From Sulfurimonas sp. (GTDB lineage: Bacteria > Campylobacterota > Campylobacteria > Campylobacterales > Sulfurimonadaceae), in NCBI GenBank assembly GCA_030949945.1, contig JAUZRZ010000062.1, positions 20,016 through 84,015 of the forward strand: a stretch of DNA of 64,000 nt. Direction: 5' to 3'. Both the position numbers and the translations under genes were made by a program. Below the pieces are notes generated by a model. It was not told where the DNA came from. It searched no databases and worked only from the letters and a program-made list of their open reading frames with translations. Positions 19,522-29,593 of the stretch are shown piece after piece. Position 1 is the stretch's first letter, and each line of letters begins with the position of its first letter.

Positions 19522-20237
19522 TGGAATATACAGTTTTTTTAGACATAATAGGAACAATTGCTTTTAGTTTAGCAGGGTATATTTTAGCTGCAAAAGCGAG
19601 ATATGATATTTTAGGAATTTTAGTAGTCTCTTTTATTACTGCGTTTGGTGGGGGAGTTGTGAGAGATTTACTTACAAATAGAGTCCCCTTTATCTTTCAT
19701 GAGACATATCCTATTAGTATTGTTTTAGTAACTGTTACTCTTGCATACTTGTTAAAACTTCATAAACATACTAAACTCACAGATAATATAGTCTTTCATG
19801 TAAGCGATAGTATAGGTTTAAGTATGTTTGCATTTACAGGTGCTGTAGTTGGATTGGATGCAGATTTTAATCTGGCCGGTGTGGTCTTTTTGTCTTTTTT
19901 AACAGCAGTTGGTGGGGGAATTATCCGTGATATGATGATGAATAAAGTTCCCTTTGTCTTAACAAATGACTTTTATGGAACTATAGCTATTTTACTAGGG
20001 TTTTTAATCTGGATGATTGATAGCTTTTTTGTACTAAATACAATAGTGTCAGTACTACTACTTCTGTTTGGAACACTTATGCGTCTCTTAGCCATCAAGT
20101 ACCAATGGAAACTTCCTAAGTTGAATATGCCCAGTACAGGTTTCTTGAAAGTTTCTCTTATAGCTGTAATCGATAGGAAGTCCAAACTTTTGTGTTATCA
20201 TCTCTCCCTCTTCATTAAAACAGAGATAATAAAGTAA
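19521..20237 (+). CDS. TRIC-type cation channel family protein (UPF0126)
   Basis: A membrane protein with two similar three-helix halves. Each half has the signature loop: AFGGGVVRDLLTNRVPF near residue 40 and AVGGGIIRDMMMNKVPF near residue 130. Prokaryotic TRIC proteins form trimeric K+/cation channels. The start ATG overlaps the kinase stop (TAATG), so it is coupled to the lsrK-like gene. The family normally ends soon after the last helix (LLAIKYQWKLPKL); the final 30 residues here read antisense through the end of the ThiF-like gene and are probably not native, so a lost stop or nearby indel is possible. Confidence 0.82.
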   Translation: MEYTVFLDIIGTIAFSLAGYILAAKARYDILGILVVSFITAFGGGVVRDLLTNRVPFIFHETYPISIVLVTVTLAYLLKLHKHTKLTDNIVFHVSDSIGLSMFAFTGAVVGLDADFNLAGVVFLSFLTAVGGGIIRDMMMNKVPFVLTNDFYGTIAILLGFLIWMIDSFFVLNTIVSVLLLLFGTLMRLLAIKYQWKLPKLNMPSTGFLKVSLIAVIDRKSKLLCYHLSLFIKTEIIK

Positions 20238-20836
20238 ATCTTTTTTGACACTCATTCCAGCTAGAAAACGCAGGGCTAAATTTGCTTGTAGTGATGCTAT
20301 ATGCATAACGATGGGAGCAGCTATTCCTGCCGGTGTTTTTGTGACAATTTTAAAAGCATCATTAAAAGATGACTTATCTATAAAACATACTTGACCATGA
20401 AAAGCTTCTACGCTTCCATATAACCAAGGCATATTAACTTTTTTTGCATATGTATTTATATCTCCACGTGTGGGAAGATTGTCAGTTGCATCTATGATTA
20501 AGTCCACTTCGATGTTCTTTTTACTCCAAGTTATAAAATCACACTCATGAGCGATAGCTTTAGCAAAGGGGCATTTTTTCTCTATAATGTCAGCATTTAT
20601 AACTGCCTTATTTTTCCCCTCATCACCCATAGTAAAAGCAATTTGACGGTGAATATTGTGCAGACTTACTTCATCAAAATCTATAATATGTATCTCACCA
20701 ATTCCACTAGAACCTAGTGCAAACGCAAGAGAAGAACCTAGTCCACCTGCACCTACAATCGCAATTTTTTTTGTTTGAAGGGATTTTTGTGTCTCTTCCC
20801 CCAAAGTTGTATCTGTCTATGAAAATAATCCATCAT
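20088..20836 (-). CDS. ThiF/MoeB/HesA-family adenylyltransferase, split by one frameshift
   Basis: E1-like enzyme that adenylates the C-terminus of a small sulfur-carrier protein. The nucleotide site is IVGAGGLGSSLAFALGSSGI, followed by IIDFDEVSLHNIHRQ and DLIIDATDNLPTR; MPWLYGSVEAFHGQ is also family-typical. The usual catalytic-Cys stretch reads TKTPAGIAAPIVMHIASLQA without cysteine, so it may form only the acyl-adenylate. A G is missing from the run at 20808-20812; correction joins MMDYFHRQIQLW to GEETQ and gives 249 aa. The start is coupled to the nitrilase-like stop. The last 32 residues overlap the TRIC gene antisense and follow the usual end FGLPI. Confidence 0.8.
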
Positions 20837-21631
20837 GATTTTGTCCTTTTATTTATTGCATCTCTAAAGCCCCAGGCACGACGTGCTTGAACAACCTCAC
20901 TGTGTGTCATATCAACTATCATTAGTTCTTCTTTGTTTCCTAAGTGCGAGAGTATCTCTCCATGAGGTGAAGCTAGTACTGAGTCACCATAAAATTTCCA
21001 TGCAAACTCTTTATCTTGATACTCGCCAATTCTATTTGCTCGTAAAATATAGCAGTTACTTGATAAAAGCACGAATACTTATAAGAGCTTTCCATCTTTG
21101 GTAAGATTCAAAGGTTGCCACACTTGGAACTAAAATCGCATCTACTTTCTTCTCTTTGAGTGAGTGAAATATCTCATCAAAGTGTAGCTCAAAACCACTT
21201 ATAACACCAAATTTAAAACCATCAATTTTAAATATCATGGGTGTTTGTATCGTTTGAATAGCATTTGAGAAAAATTTCTCTTCATTCCAGTGACTATAGT
21301 TGATTAAAATTTGCTGTTGATAGTAAGATGTAGAGGAGGGTGCAAATTTTGCTACTGTTTTGTAAAGTTTATCTTTTTTTACAATCACAAGAGGAGCAAT
21401 AATTGTTATGCTGTATGTAGAGGAGAGCTCTTTTAGTATTTTAACCTGATGATTTCCCTGCTCTTTTATCATGCTAAGAGACATATTTTGAAGTTCTTTA
21501 AAAAAAGGGTTTAAGACATACTCCCCTAAAAGTAGAACCTTTACACCTTTTTTATGTGCTATTCGGATGTTATTATAGAGTTTTGTAGAACTCATCCCTT
21601 GCGAGTTTAACTGAAGAACAGCTGCCTTCAT
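20833..21631 (-). CDS. carbon-nitrogen hydrolase (nitrilase)-fold protein without catalytic Cys, split by one frameshift
   Basis: 265 aa after correction. Nitrilase-fold landmarks: N-terminal KAAVLQLNSQG, Glu in LLGEYVLNPF, and the C-terminal GEILSHLGNKEELMIVDM. In active members the nucleophile lies in a G-x-x-I-C-Y-D block; here that block reads FGVISGFELHFDE, with Gly where Cys belongs, so amidase or nitrilase chemistry is unlikely. One extra base in an A-run at 21064-21067 (T in coding) splits the protein after ISIRA. It sits between xseB and the ThiF-like gene with tight spacing. Confidence 0.75.
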
Positions 21632-21817
21632 TTAAGAGACTTTAATCTCTTGAATTTTTATTTTTGCATCTTGTAAAATTTTTTGTGCATCTTGAAGCTC
21701 TTTCATTCCACTTTCATAAGCTTTTACACTATTTTGAAGTGTGATTTCTGGACTCATTAATGTCTCAAGTGTTTTTTTTGCATTTGCAAGTTTTGTTTCA
21801 AAGTCTATTTTAGCCAT
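21632..21817 (-). CDS. xseB: exodeoxyribonuclease VII small subunit
   Basis: 61 aa, full length for XseB. The pattern FETKLANAKKTLETL, then LQNSVKAYESGMKELQDAQKI is diagnostic: a two-helix hairpin that binds the XseA catalytic subunit. The complex degrades single-stranded DNA. The stop touches the nitrilase-like start and its own start overlaps the metX stop, so all are one transcript. xseA is not in the window. Confidence 0.9.
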   Translation of the reverse strand: MAKIDFETKLANAKKTLETLMSPEITLQNSVKAYESGMKELQDAQKILQDAKIKIQEIKVS

Positions 21818-22916
21818 TGAGTATATCCTTTATATAAGTATCAAATTTATCAAGCTCTACAAGAAAAGCATCATGCCCATAGTCACTATCTATGTCTATA
21901 TATGCATGATTTGTATTGCCTACTGCTAAGAGTTCATCTGCTAACTCTTTCATCTCAAAATTTTTAAAAAGTACATCATTTTTAAAACTAATAAGATGCA
22001 GTTGTGTTGTTACTCTTTTGAGTGCTTCGCCTAGCGAGTCAAAGCCACGAGCAAGATCATAAATGTTTATAGCTTTTGTAATGTAGAGATAGGAAAGAGG
22101 GTCAAACCATTTAGTAAAGCTATAGCCGTTGTACTCTAGGTACGACTCTACTTGAAACTTTCCAAAAAGTTCATATAGACCATCTGTTAGGGCATATTCA
22201 CGTCCAAACTTTTTTCGCATAGATTCGTGAGATAAAAAACTTATGTGTCCTGCCATACGACCAACTGCCATGCCTGATAAGCCCTGTTCTTTAATTATCT
22301 CAGGGTCATAATAGCCTTGTTTAAAGTCTGGGTCTTTGAGTATAGACTCTTGTGCTACTTTGTTAAACGCTATAGCCCAAGGCTGTGTTGCGTGTGTTGC
22401 TGCTAAAGAGATGATTTTGTTCGAGAAGTTTGGATAGTGTATAGCAAACTGCAGGGCCTGCATCCCACCCATGCTCCCACCAATAATTGCCTCTACTCTA
22501 TGAATATCAAGTCTATCAAATAAAATGCGTTGTGCTTTTACCATATCTTTAATGCTCACTACGGGAAACTTATATCGGTACTCTGTATGATGGGGATGTT
22601 GGGTACTCATGGGACCAGTTGAGCCAAAACAAGAACCAATTACATTGGAGCAGATAACAAAGTACTTATCTGTATCTATAGCTTTTTTACTTCCTATAAG
22701 TCCATCCCACCAGCCTGACTTGTTATCATCCTCATACATACCAGCAGCATGATGACTTCCAGTGAGGGCATGACAAATTACTATAACATTACTCTTGTCT
22801 TCATTTAGAGTACCGTATGTTTCATAGGTAATATCATAAGGCTCTAAAATACGCCCACTCTCTAAGTAGAGTGGATTTGTAAAATGTTCAGTATGTGTTT
22901 GTAGGTTTAACGACAA
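21810..22916 (-). CDS. metX: homoserine O-acetyltransferase
   Basis: Acetylates homoserine with acetyl-CoA in methionine synthesis. 368 aa, alpha/beta hydrolase fold. Features: CHALTGSHHAAG oxyanion region, nucleophile elbow GGSMGGMQAL near residue 145, and the late catalytic His in DYGHDAFLVE. The start appears to be TTG at 22916, with CGGAG 9 bases upstream and no closer ATG. It follows metY by 46 bases on the same strand, so the pair makes O-acetylhomoserine and then sulfhydrylates it. No SAM riboswitch is apparent. Confidence 0.95.
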   Translation of the reverse strand: MSLNLQTHTEHFTNPLYLESGRILEPYDITYETYGTLNEDKSNVIVICHALTGSHHAAGMYEDDNKSGWWDGLIGSKKAIDTDKYFVICSNVIGSCFGSTGPMSTQHPHHTEYRYKFPVVSIKDMVKAQRILFDRLDIHRVEAIIGGSMGGMQALQFAIHYPNFSNKIISLAATHATQPWAIAFNKVAQESILKDPDFKQGYYDPEIIKEQGLSGMAVGRMAGHISFLSHESMRKKFGREYALTDGLYELFGKFQVESYLEYNGYSFTKWFDPLSYLYITKAINIYDLARGFDSLGEALKRVTTQLHLISFKNDVLFKNFEMKELADELLAVGNTNHAYIDIDSDYGHDAFLVELDKFDTYIKDILNG

Positions 22917-22962
22917 GTGATAGTACTCCGTAAAATAATAGTGTTATTTTAGCACAAATGGC

Positions 22963-24238
22963 TTAAACCCAACTCTGTTCAAGTGCTTGTTTGAGGTCAG
23001 CTATAAGATCAGCAGTGCTTTCTAGTCCAGCTGATATACGGATCATTCCTGCTGGAACGCCACAAGCATTTAGCTCCTCTTGTGTTAGTTGTTGGTGTGT
23101 TGTAGAGGCTGGGTGAGTGATAATAGACTTTGAGTCACCAATGTTTACAACCAAAGAGTATAACTGTGTCGCATTAACAACTTTAGTGGCAATTTCAAGA
23201 TTATCCACTTCAAAACTCAGTAACCCACTTGAAAGTCCATCTTTAAAATATTTTTGTGCATTTTTATAGTTACTATTTGATTTAAGCCCCGGATAGTTTA
23301 CTTTTTTTACTAAAGGATGAGACTCTAAAAACTCTGCGATAGCTTGTGCATTTTTAGAATGCTCTTTCATTCTAAGAGATAAATGCTCAAGTCCTTGAAT
23401 AAAAAGCCATGAGTTAAAAGGAGAACTTACAGCACCTATATCACGAAGGAGAGAGAGTCTTGCTCGAAGGGTAAAAGGAGGTAGACCAACATCAACATAA
23501 ACAAGTCCATGGTAAGAGGCATCAGGCTCGTTAAAGTGTGCATAGCGAGGATTCTCTTTTAGTTTTTCTAAAAGTCCTTTTCTTTCAACAAGTATCCCTC
23601 CAATAGCTAATCCCTGTCCTGTAGTATATTTACTAGCACTGTGCACGGTAATATCTGCTCCATACTCAAATGGACGGCATAAGAATAGGTGTTGCAACGG
23701 TGTTGTCAACTACTGTTAAAACTCCATGTTTATTTGCTATTTTTGTGATGGCTTCTATGTCTGCTACATCAATACTAGGGTTTGTTAATGACTCGAAAAA
23801 AATAACCTTTGTTTTATCATCTATAAGTTTTTCAATACTATCTGGGTCTTGTACATCAAAATATCTAGACTCAATACCAAAACGTTTAAGAGTATGTCCT
23901 GTTTGGGTTAAACTTCCACCATACAACTGTTTAGCACAGACGATATTATCTCCTGCTTCAGCAGCATTTACAATTGCAAAAAATATAGCACTCATCCCAC
24001 TACTTGTAGCAATAGCAGCCTCTCCACCTTCTAGCTCTGCAAAACGTTTTTCAAATACATCTGTTGTAGGATTGTTAAGTCTCGTATAAATATTACCAAG
24101 TTCTTTAAGTGCAAAAAGATTTGCAGCATGCTCTACATCACGAAACTCATAAGCCGTACTCATATAAATAGGAACAGCCATCGTTCTTTGTGTATCTTTT
24201 TCATATCCTGCATGTAGTGCTATTGTTTGTAAATCCAT
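22963..24238 (-). CDS. metY: O-acetylhomoserine aminocarboxypropyltransferase, split by one frameshift
   Basis: PLP enzyme that makes homocysteine directly from O-acetylhomoserine and sulfide, suited to a sulfur-metabolising bacterium. Start LQTIALHAGYEKD is typical. TSSGMSAIFFA and VVDNTVATPI precede the PLP lysine in HSASKYTTGQG. Frame is lost near 23680 (CTT-A-TGC): the 5' part ends in MPSI instead of CRPFEYGAD. Removing the extra base gives 424 aa, normal length. It is followed by metX in the same direction. Confidence 0.94.
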
Positions 24239-24249
24239 TTTGTTTTCCT

Positions 24250-24691
24250 TTAAGTATTGAGTATTTCATCTTTTGTAGTTTGTAAAAATTCTAAGATATT
24301 CTCTTGATAGGCGATAGTATCAGCATCATGAGAGAGTAAGACAAGGGGTTTTAATGCTTTTATATCTATTTTTTTTTGCATATCTTGGAACAATTTTGAG
24401 CTCCTTTAAGATACTTTGAACAAGCGAGTCAATATCTAAACGATTCTCTTTGGCTTTTTGGATGAGTTCTTTTGTAGAAATCATTAAAAGGTCAGATCTC
24501 TCTTCATCTCCATTATATATGTTCATTCCTATATCTTTGACAACTATATAACTCTCAACTGGTGGCTTTTCATTTGCAACAATAAGCAGTGCAAAAATTT
24601 TAGCACGAAATTCTAAAGAGCCATGATGATGCACAAAAAACTCACGAAAAGCACTAAAAAAATGATGTTTAAGTCGAAATCCAAGTCGCAT
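24250..24691 (-). CDS. conserved hypothetical protein (146 aa), split by one frameshift
   Basis: Soluble, basic N-terminus (RLGFRLKHHFFSAFREFF), then FALLIVANEKPPVESYIVVK and helices to the end. An A-run of nine (plus-strand T at 24369-24377) should be eight; correction joins PRYAKK to IDIKALKPLVLLSHDADT and moves the stop to 24250. No family is recognised. It is divergent from yebC with a 77-base promoter region between, and lies upstream of metY, so could be first in that transcript. Confidence 0.6.
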
Positions 24692-24768
24692 AGTTATTCC
24701 TTAATCATTATTATACAATGAAACGCTATAATTGCACAATAAATTGAAGTCGAAAATAAGGAATTTTT

Positions 24769-25479
24769 ATGGGTAGAGCGTTTGAGTATAGAAAAGCATC
24801 AAAATTAAAAAGATGGGGGGCTATGTCAAAGCTGTTCCCTAAACTTGGTAAAGTTATCACTATGGCTGCAAAAGAGGGTGGTGGTGATCCTGATATGAAC
24901 CCGAAACTTCGTACTGCAATACTTAATGCTAAGGCTGAAAATATGCCTAAAGATAACATAGATGCAGCTATTAAACGAGCTACTGCAAAAGACCTCAAAG
25001 ATATGAGCGAGGTAAACTTTGAAGGTAAAGCATCACATGGTGTTTTGATTTTTATAGAGTGTGCTACTGATAATAATACTCGTACAGTTGCTAATGTAAA
25101 AAATATTCTCACAAAAAATGGTGCTGAGATGCTAAATAAAGGCTCATTAGAGTTTATGTTTTCTCGTAAAGCACTTTTTGAGTTTGATTTAAAAGAGGGA
25201 ATGGACATTGAAGAGTTAGAATTAGAACTCATAGATGCTGGTCTTGAAGAGATTGAAGAAGAGGGAGGGGAGTGCTTAGTGACAGCTGATTATACAAGTT
25301 TTGGTACACTTAATACAGCTCTTGAAGCAATGGGAATTGAGATTAAAAAAGCAACATTAGAGCGTATTGCAAATACGCCTATTGAAATTAATGAAGAGCA
25401 ACAAGTTGAGATTGATAAAATCTTAGAACGCCTAGAAGATGATGAAGATGTACAAAAAATATATACAAATCTAGCATAA
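24769..25479 (+). CDS. YebC/PmpR family protein
   Basis: 236 aa, standard length. The start [15 protein letters not shown] is the YebC hallmark; [20 protein letters not shown] and [10 protein letters not shown] are further conserved blocks. The family was described as DNA-binding regulators (PmpR); some members are now linked to relief of ribosome stalling at proline-rich stretches. The gene is intact and separated from yigZ by 4 bases. Confidence 0.93.
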   Translation: MGRAFEYRKASKLKRWGAMSKLFPKLGKVITMAAKEGGGDPDMNPKLRTAILNAKAENMPKDNIDAAIKRATAKDLKDMSEVNFEGKASHGVLIFIECATDNNTRTVANVKNILTKNGAEMLNKGSLEFMFSRKALFEFDLKEGMDIEELELELIDAGLEEIEEEGGECLVTADYTSFGTLNTALEAMGIEIKKATLERIANTPIEINEEQQVEIDKILERLEDDEDVQKIYTNLA

Positions 25480-25483
25480 CTCT

Positions 25484-26065
25484 TTGATGAAATATGTAAA
25501 AGATATTTCAAACAATATACTTGAAGTCAAGCAGTCAAAATTTATTGCTTGGCTTACTCCTTATTCTAGCTATAAAACCACCTTAGAAAAATTAAAAAAA
25601 GAACACCCAAAAGCAAGACATTTTGTTAGCGCATATAGATATATTAATGAATTTGAGCAGATAGTAGAACACTCTAGTGATGATGGTGAGCCAAAAGGCA
25701 CTTCAGGAAAACCATCACTTATGGTACTTCAAGGACAAGAACTTATTAATTGTGCTGTAATAATAGTACGCTATTTTGGTGGCATTAAGCTAGGTACTGG
25801 TGGATTAGTTCGTGCATATAGTGAAGCAGTTAATTTAGTTGTAGCTAAAGCTGATAAGCAGGAGTATAAAAAAGAGGTATCTATTAAAATTGAGATAGGA
25901 TATAGTGATATACGTTTTGTTGAGTATGAGTGTTCGGTTTTAGGGATTGTGATTTTAGAAAAAAGTTTTGATATAAAAAATGTTTATACTCTAAAAACTG
26001 ACCATATAACAATGGAGCAGTTTTTAGAAAAAATACAAAGAGTAGTTAAAATTATAGAAGTTTAA
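25484..26065 (+). CDS. YigZ/IMPACT family protein
   Basis: 193 aa. The N-terminal UPF0029 domain has KQSKFIAWL, ARHFVSAYRY, SSDDGEPKGTSGKP and VRYFGGIKLGTGGLVRAY, the signatures of the family; the C-terminal DUF1949-like domain follows. Members are linked to translation or stress control, without a fixed biochemical role. The 3' end overlaps the convergent gspF-like gene by 4 bases. Confidence 0.92.
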   Translation: MMKYVKDISNNILEVKQSKFIAWLTPYSSYKTTLEKLKKEHPKARHFVSAYRYINEFEQIVEHSSDDGEPKGTSGKPSLMVLQGQELINCAVIIVRYFGGIKLGTGGLVRAYSEAVNLVVAKADKQEYKKEVSIKIEIGYSDIRFVEYECSVLGIVILEKSFDIKNVYTLKTDHITMEQFLEKIQRVVKIIEV

Positions 26066-27307
26066 CGTCCTTGAACTGCATTTCCCATATCCCACATAGG
26101 TAAGAATATACCAAGTGCTAGTAAAATAACCATAGCTGCAATAAAGAAAAGCATAATAGGCTCTATAGCTTCACTTAATCCATCAATAATAGCATCAAAA
26201 CGCATTTTATAATACTCTGCAACTTTTTGAATCATAGCATCGAGTGTACCACTATCTTCACCTGCACGAACCATTTGTAAAATCATATTCTCAAAAAGTT
26301 CTGTCTCTGCAAGACCTTTATTAAGTGTTCCCCCTTTTTCAACAGTAAATCTCACAGAAAGGAGTTTTTCTTTAAGAGGAAGATTATCAATCATTTCAAT
26401 AGCTGTATCGAGTGCTTCAGCAATAGGGATACCTGCACGAATTAGCTCAGAAAAGACAAGTGTAAATCTACTAAGTGTAGAGAATTTAATAATATTTTTC
26501 ATAATGATTAAACGCAGTAAAACTTGATGCCATCCAAATTTAAATTTTCTATTATTATTTATCATGTATTTAAATGCAACAATAAAGAGTACAATACCTG
26601 CAACAACATAAGGACCATAATTCACTAATAAATCAGAAAGTGTTAAGAGTATGATAGTAGGTAGGGGTAAATTTGCTCCAAGTTGTTCAAAAATATCTTT
26701 AAATTGGGGTACAACATAGCTAAGAAGGACACTAAAAGCTACTGCCATAGCTATCATTACATTTCGTGGATATGCCATTGCTTTTTTAAACTTAATGATA
26801 TTGGCTCGAATCTCTTCTAAGCATATCAGCAAGAGCATAAAGTGACTCATCAAGATTACCTGTTTTTTCACCGAGTTGAACCATTGCGATAGTTAAGTTA
26901 CCAAGTTCATATCGAAAATTTTCCATTGATGCAGAGAGTGCATGCCCCGCATTAATATCATCTGCTAGTTTTGTAAAAACAGTTTTGAAGGCTTTATCAT
27001 CAGTTGCTTCTGCAATTTCTCTTAGAGAATCATGGATAGAAATACCAGCATTTGTCATAACAGCTAACTGCCTGATAGCAGATATTAGCCCATCTTGTTT
27101 AATTTTTTTCTTACTAAAGTTTTTAAGAAGATCAGCTTTAAATCGCTTAAATTGTTCTTCTAGTGGTTCTGTATCCTCTACCACTTTAATGATAATTCCA
27201 TTAAATTTTAATTTAGCAATACTATTTGCTTCTTTTTTATTTTCAGCATAAAATCCAAACTGCTCTTTTTTACCCTTAGTTAATACTGTTGCTGTAAAAT
27301 ACATCAT
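26062..27307 (-). CDS. type II secretion/type IV pilus inner-membrane platform protein (GspF/PilC; CtsF-like), split by one frameshift
   Basis: Corrected length 414 aa. Two tandem T2SSF domains: the first with ISAIRQLAVMTNAGISIHDS, the second with TLVFSELIRAGIPIAEALD, each followed by hydrophobic segments (AMAVAFSVLLSYVVP; IMLFFIAAMVILLALGIF). It anchors pilus-type assembly at the inner membrane. One extra base near 26817 turns LADMLEEIRANI into LRRDSS and a stop. The start overlaps the ATPase stop (ATGA). By position it corresponds to ctsF of the Campylobacter transformation system. Confidence 0.88.
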
Positions 27308-29042
27308 CCTTTAGCCACCTTTAATATTTCTTCAATACTTGTTATTCCATCTAATGCTTTTTGAATACCATTTGCAAAAATATCAATAAAACCATCTTTT
27401 TTTGCTTGTTCTAAGCATTGCATCTTTACCTGCACCTTTAGCAATAAGAGTGGAGAGTTCATCTGTGATAGTCAGTACTTCACAAATCATCTCTCTACCC
27501 ATATAACCACTATCATTGCACTCTTTACAACCACTGCCTTTAAAAAACCTAGAACCTTCAGCAAAAACTCCATCTAGTTCTTCTAAAACACTTGAAGAGA
27601 GAACATCTTCTGTTTTGCAATGGACACATATTTTTCGTACAAGTCGCTGTGCTTGAATCGCTACAAGAGCACCAGAAATCAAATAATGCTCAATTCCCAT
27701 ATCCGCCATACGAGGAATGGCAGAGATAGAATCATTTGTGTGGAGTGTAGAGATTACCATATGCCCAGTTAAGGCTGCTTTGATAGCAATTTCAAGTGTT
27801 TCTTGGTCTCGTATCTCTCCAATCATAATTTTATCAGGATCTTGACGAAGAATAGAACGCAAGGCATCTGCAAAGGAGAGACCTACTTTAGCATTTACTT
27901 GTACTTGTTGGATGAGATTCATTCTATACTCAACAGGGTCTTCAACTGTAATAACCTTATCCTCAACATTTCTAAGCTCATTAAGAGCACCATACAGCGT
28001 TGTTGTTTTACCAGAACCAGTTGGACCGGTGACAAGAATAATACCATAAGGAGCACTAAGACCTTTGAGTAGTTTTTGATAACTGACAGAATCCATACCT
28101 GCATCTTCAAGACGTACAAGTGCTTTTTCCTTGTCTAGTACACGCATAACTATGGACTCACCATAAAGAATTGGTAGTGTTGAGATACGAAAATCAAACT
28201 CTCTATTACCAACTGTAGTTGAAAAACGACCATCTTGAGGTTTTCTTTTTTCTGCAATGTCTAAGTTTGCTAAAAGTTTTAACCTAGATGCGAGAGGAGG
28301 GTAAATTTCTTTTTCAAAGATAAATGTTTCAACTAGTTTACCATCTATACGAGAACGGACAACACAGTTCTTTTGAGTTGGTTCTATATGTATATCACTT
28401 CCACGACTATTAATACATGTTTTTAATACCACATCAATAAGTAGTAAAATTGAGGAAGCCTCTTGTTGCTCTTCTGCTGTACTAATAGAGTTTAGTTCAT
28501 CTTTTATCTTTTTGACTAAGTCTTTTACACTATCTTTTAATGCAATTTTATGCAAGTAAGAGCTAATCTGTTTTTTTGTACTCAGGGCAATTTTAACAAT
28601 TTTTTTTTGGAAAAATTCTTTGAACAGACTCCTCGGCTTCTATATCTAAGGGGTCATTAAATGCGATAGTAACACTCATATCATCTTGGTAGACAGGAAT
28701 TATATTATGCTTTTGAAGTTGGGCTAAAGGTACCTTAGCCATTAAGTGATAGTCCATATCTACTGAATCTAAATCAATAAAAGACATCTCTAGTTCATCA
28801 GCTAATTTCTCAAGAACTACTTTTTCATGTATGTAATCATAGTTTTCAATAATGGAAAGATTATAAACACCATCACGTACTTTTTGGACAATAAACCTAA
28901 CAAGTCTATCCATGGTCATAAAGCCAGAGAGAGTAATATCGCGAAGGATTAAGTTTTCATCGATACCTTTTGCTAAAAGTCTATCAACTTGCCCTTTCAT
29001 GATAGAGCCTTCTGATAGTAAGTCTGTTGTAATTCTATCCAC
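27304..29042 (-). CDS. type II secretion/pilus ATPase (GspE/PilB; CtsE-like), split by two frameshifts
   Basis: Hexameric ATPase powering pseudopilus assembly. An N-terminal GspE-N-like domain (1-150), then SRGSDIHIEPT, Walker A VTGPTGSGKTTTLYG, EDPVEYRM, Walker B RQDPDKIMIGEIRD, HTNDSISAI, and the tetracysteine zinc site CVHC...CKEC. Breaks: A-run of nine at 28600-28608 (one extra) and one extra base between 27397 and 27413, after which DGFIDIFANGIQKAL follows. Corrected length 578 aa. It sits between a small secreted protein and gspF. Confidence 0.9.
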
Positions 29043-29050
29043 AGTGTCTC

Positions 29051-29593
29051 CTACCAGTAAACATGGCGTTTTATAGTTATTGTATCATAAAATTCTTCTA
29101 TAACAATTTTACTTAGTCTGTTCTCACGAACAAGATAGAGCTTGTAAGTTAATTTTTTATCATGTGGGTCTTCAAATAGATAAAATACTCTTGGTTTGTG
29201 TTTACCTATTTTTGCATAAAGGTCAAACACACGAGAGAGAACATAGTCTGTTGTAGGTAAAGTGAACTCAGAGAGGTCATAATTATCTACGAGTGCATGG
29301 TACAAAAGTTTCTTTTGCATTAAAATAACAGAAAAGTAAGCTGAATTGGCACGAGCCTCTTTGGAAAATTTTAGTACTGCTGTGGGAACAGCTAGTCTAT
29401 CGATATAGTCAGAGTTTAAACATGAAAAAGCATAAAGTGATACAAACTCTTCATCACGTTTATTTTTTTTAAAATTATCAAATCCAATTTGACAAACTTC
29501 TTCATACTTACTGTTTTGATAAAGATTAAACATATTTTGTTTTATGTTGGCATAAAGGTTAAGTGCTAGCAAAAGAGTTAATAAGAGCTTCAT
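29051..29593 (-). CDS. exported hypothetical protein of the transformation locus (180 aa)
   Basis: The N-terminus LLLTLLLALNLYA is a signal peptide, so the protein is probably periplasmic. The rest is helical and rich in Lys/Tyr, with two cysteines (EVCQIGF, FSCLNS) that could form a disulfide. No family is recognised. It overlaps the TPR-like gene upstream by 4 bases and is 8 bases from the GspE-like gene, so it belongs to the same operon. A counterpart position in Campylobacter holds a small protein needed for DNA uptake, but I cannot show orthology. Confidence 0.65.
   Translation of the reverse strand: MKLLLTLLLALNLYANIKQNMFNLYQNSKYEEVCQIGFDNFKKNKRDEEFVSLYAFSCLNSDYIDRLAVPTAVLKFSKEARANSAYFSVILMQKKLLYHALVDNYDLSEFTLPTTDYVLSRVFDLYAKIGKHKPRVFYLFEDPHDKKLTYKLYLVRENRLSKIVIEEFYDTITIKRHVYW

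Noticed and set aside
22917..24330. SAM riboswitch before metX or metY
   Set aside because: The gaps are too short and no SAM-box core is visible.
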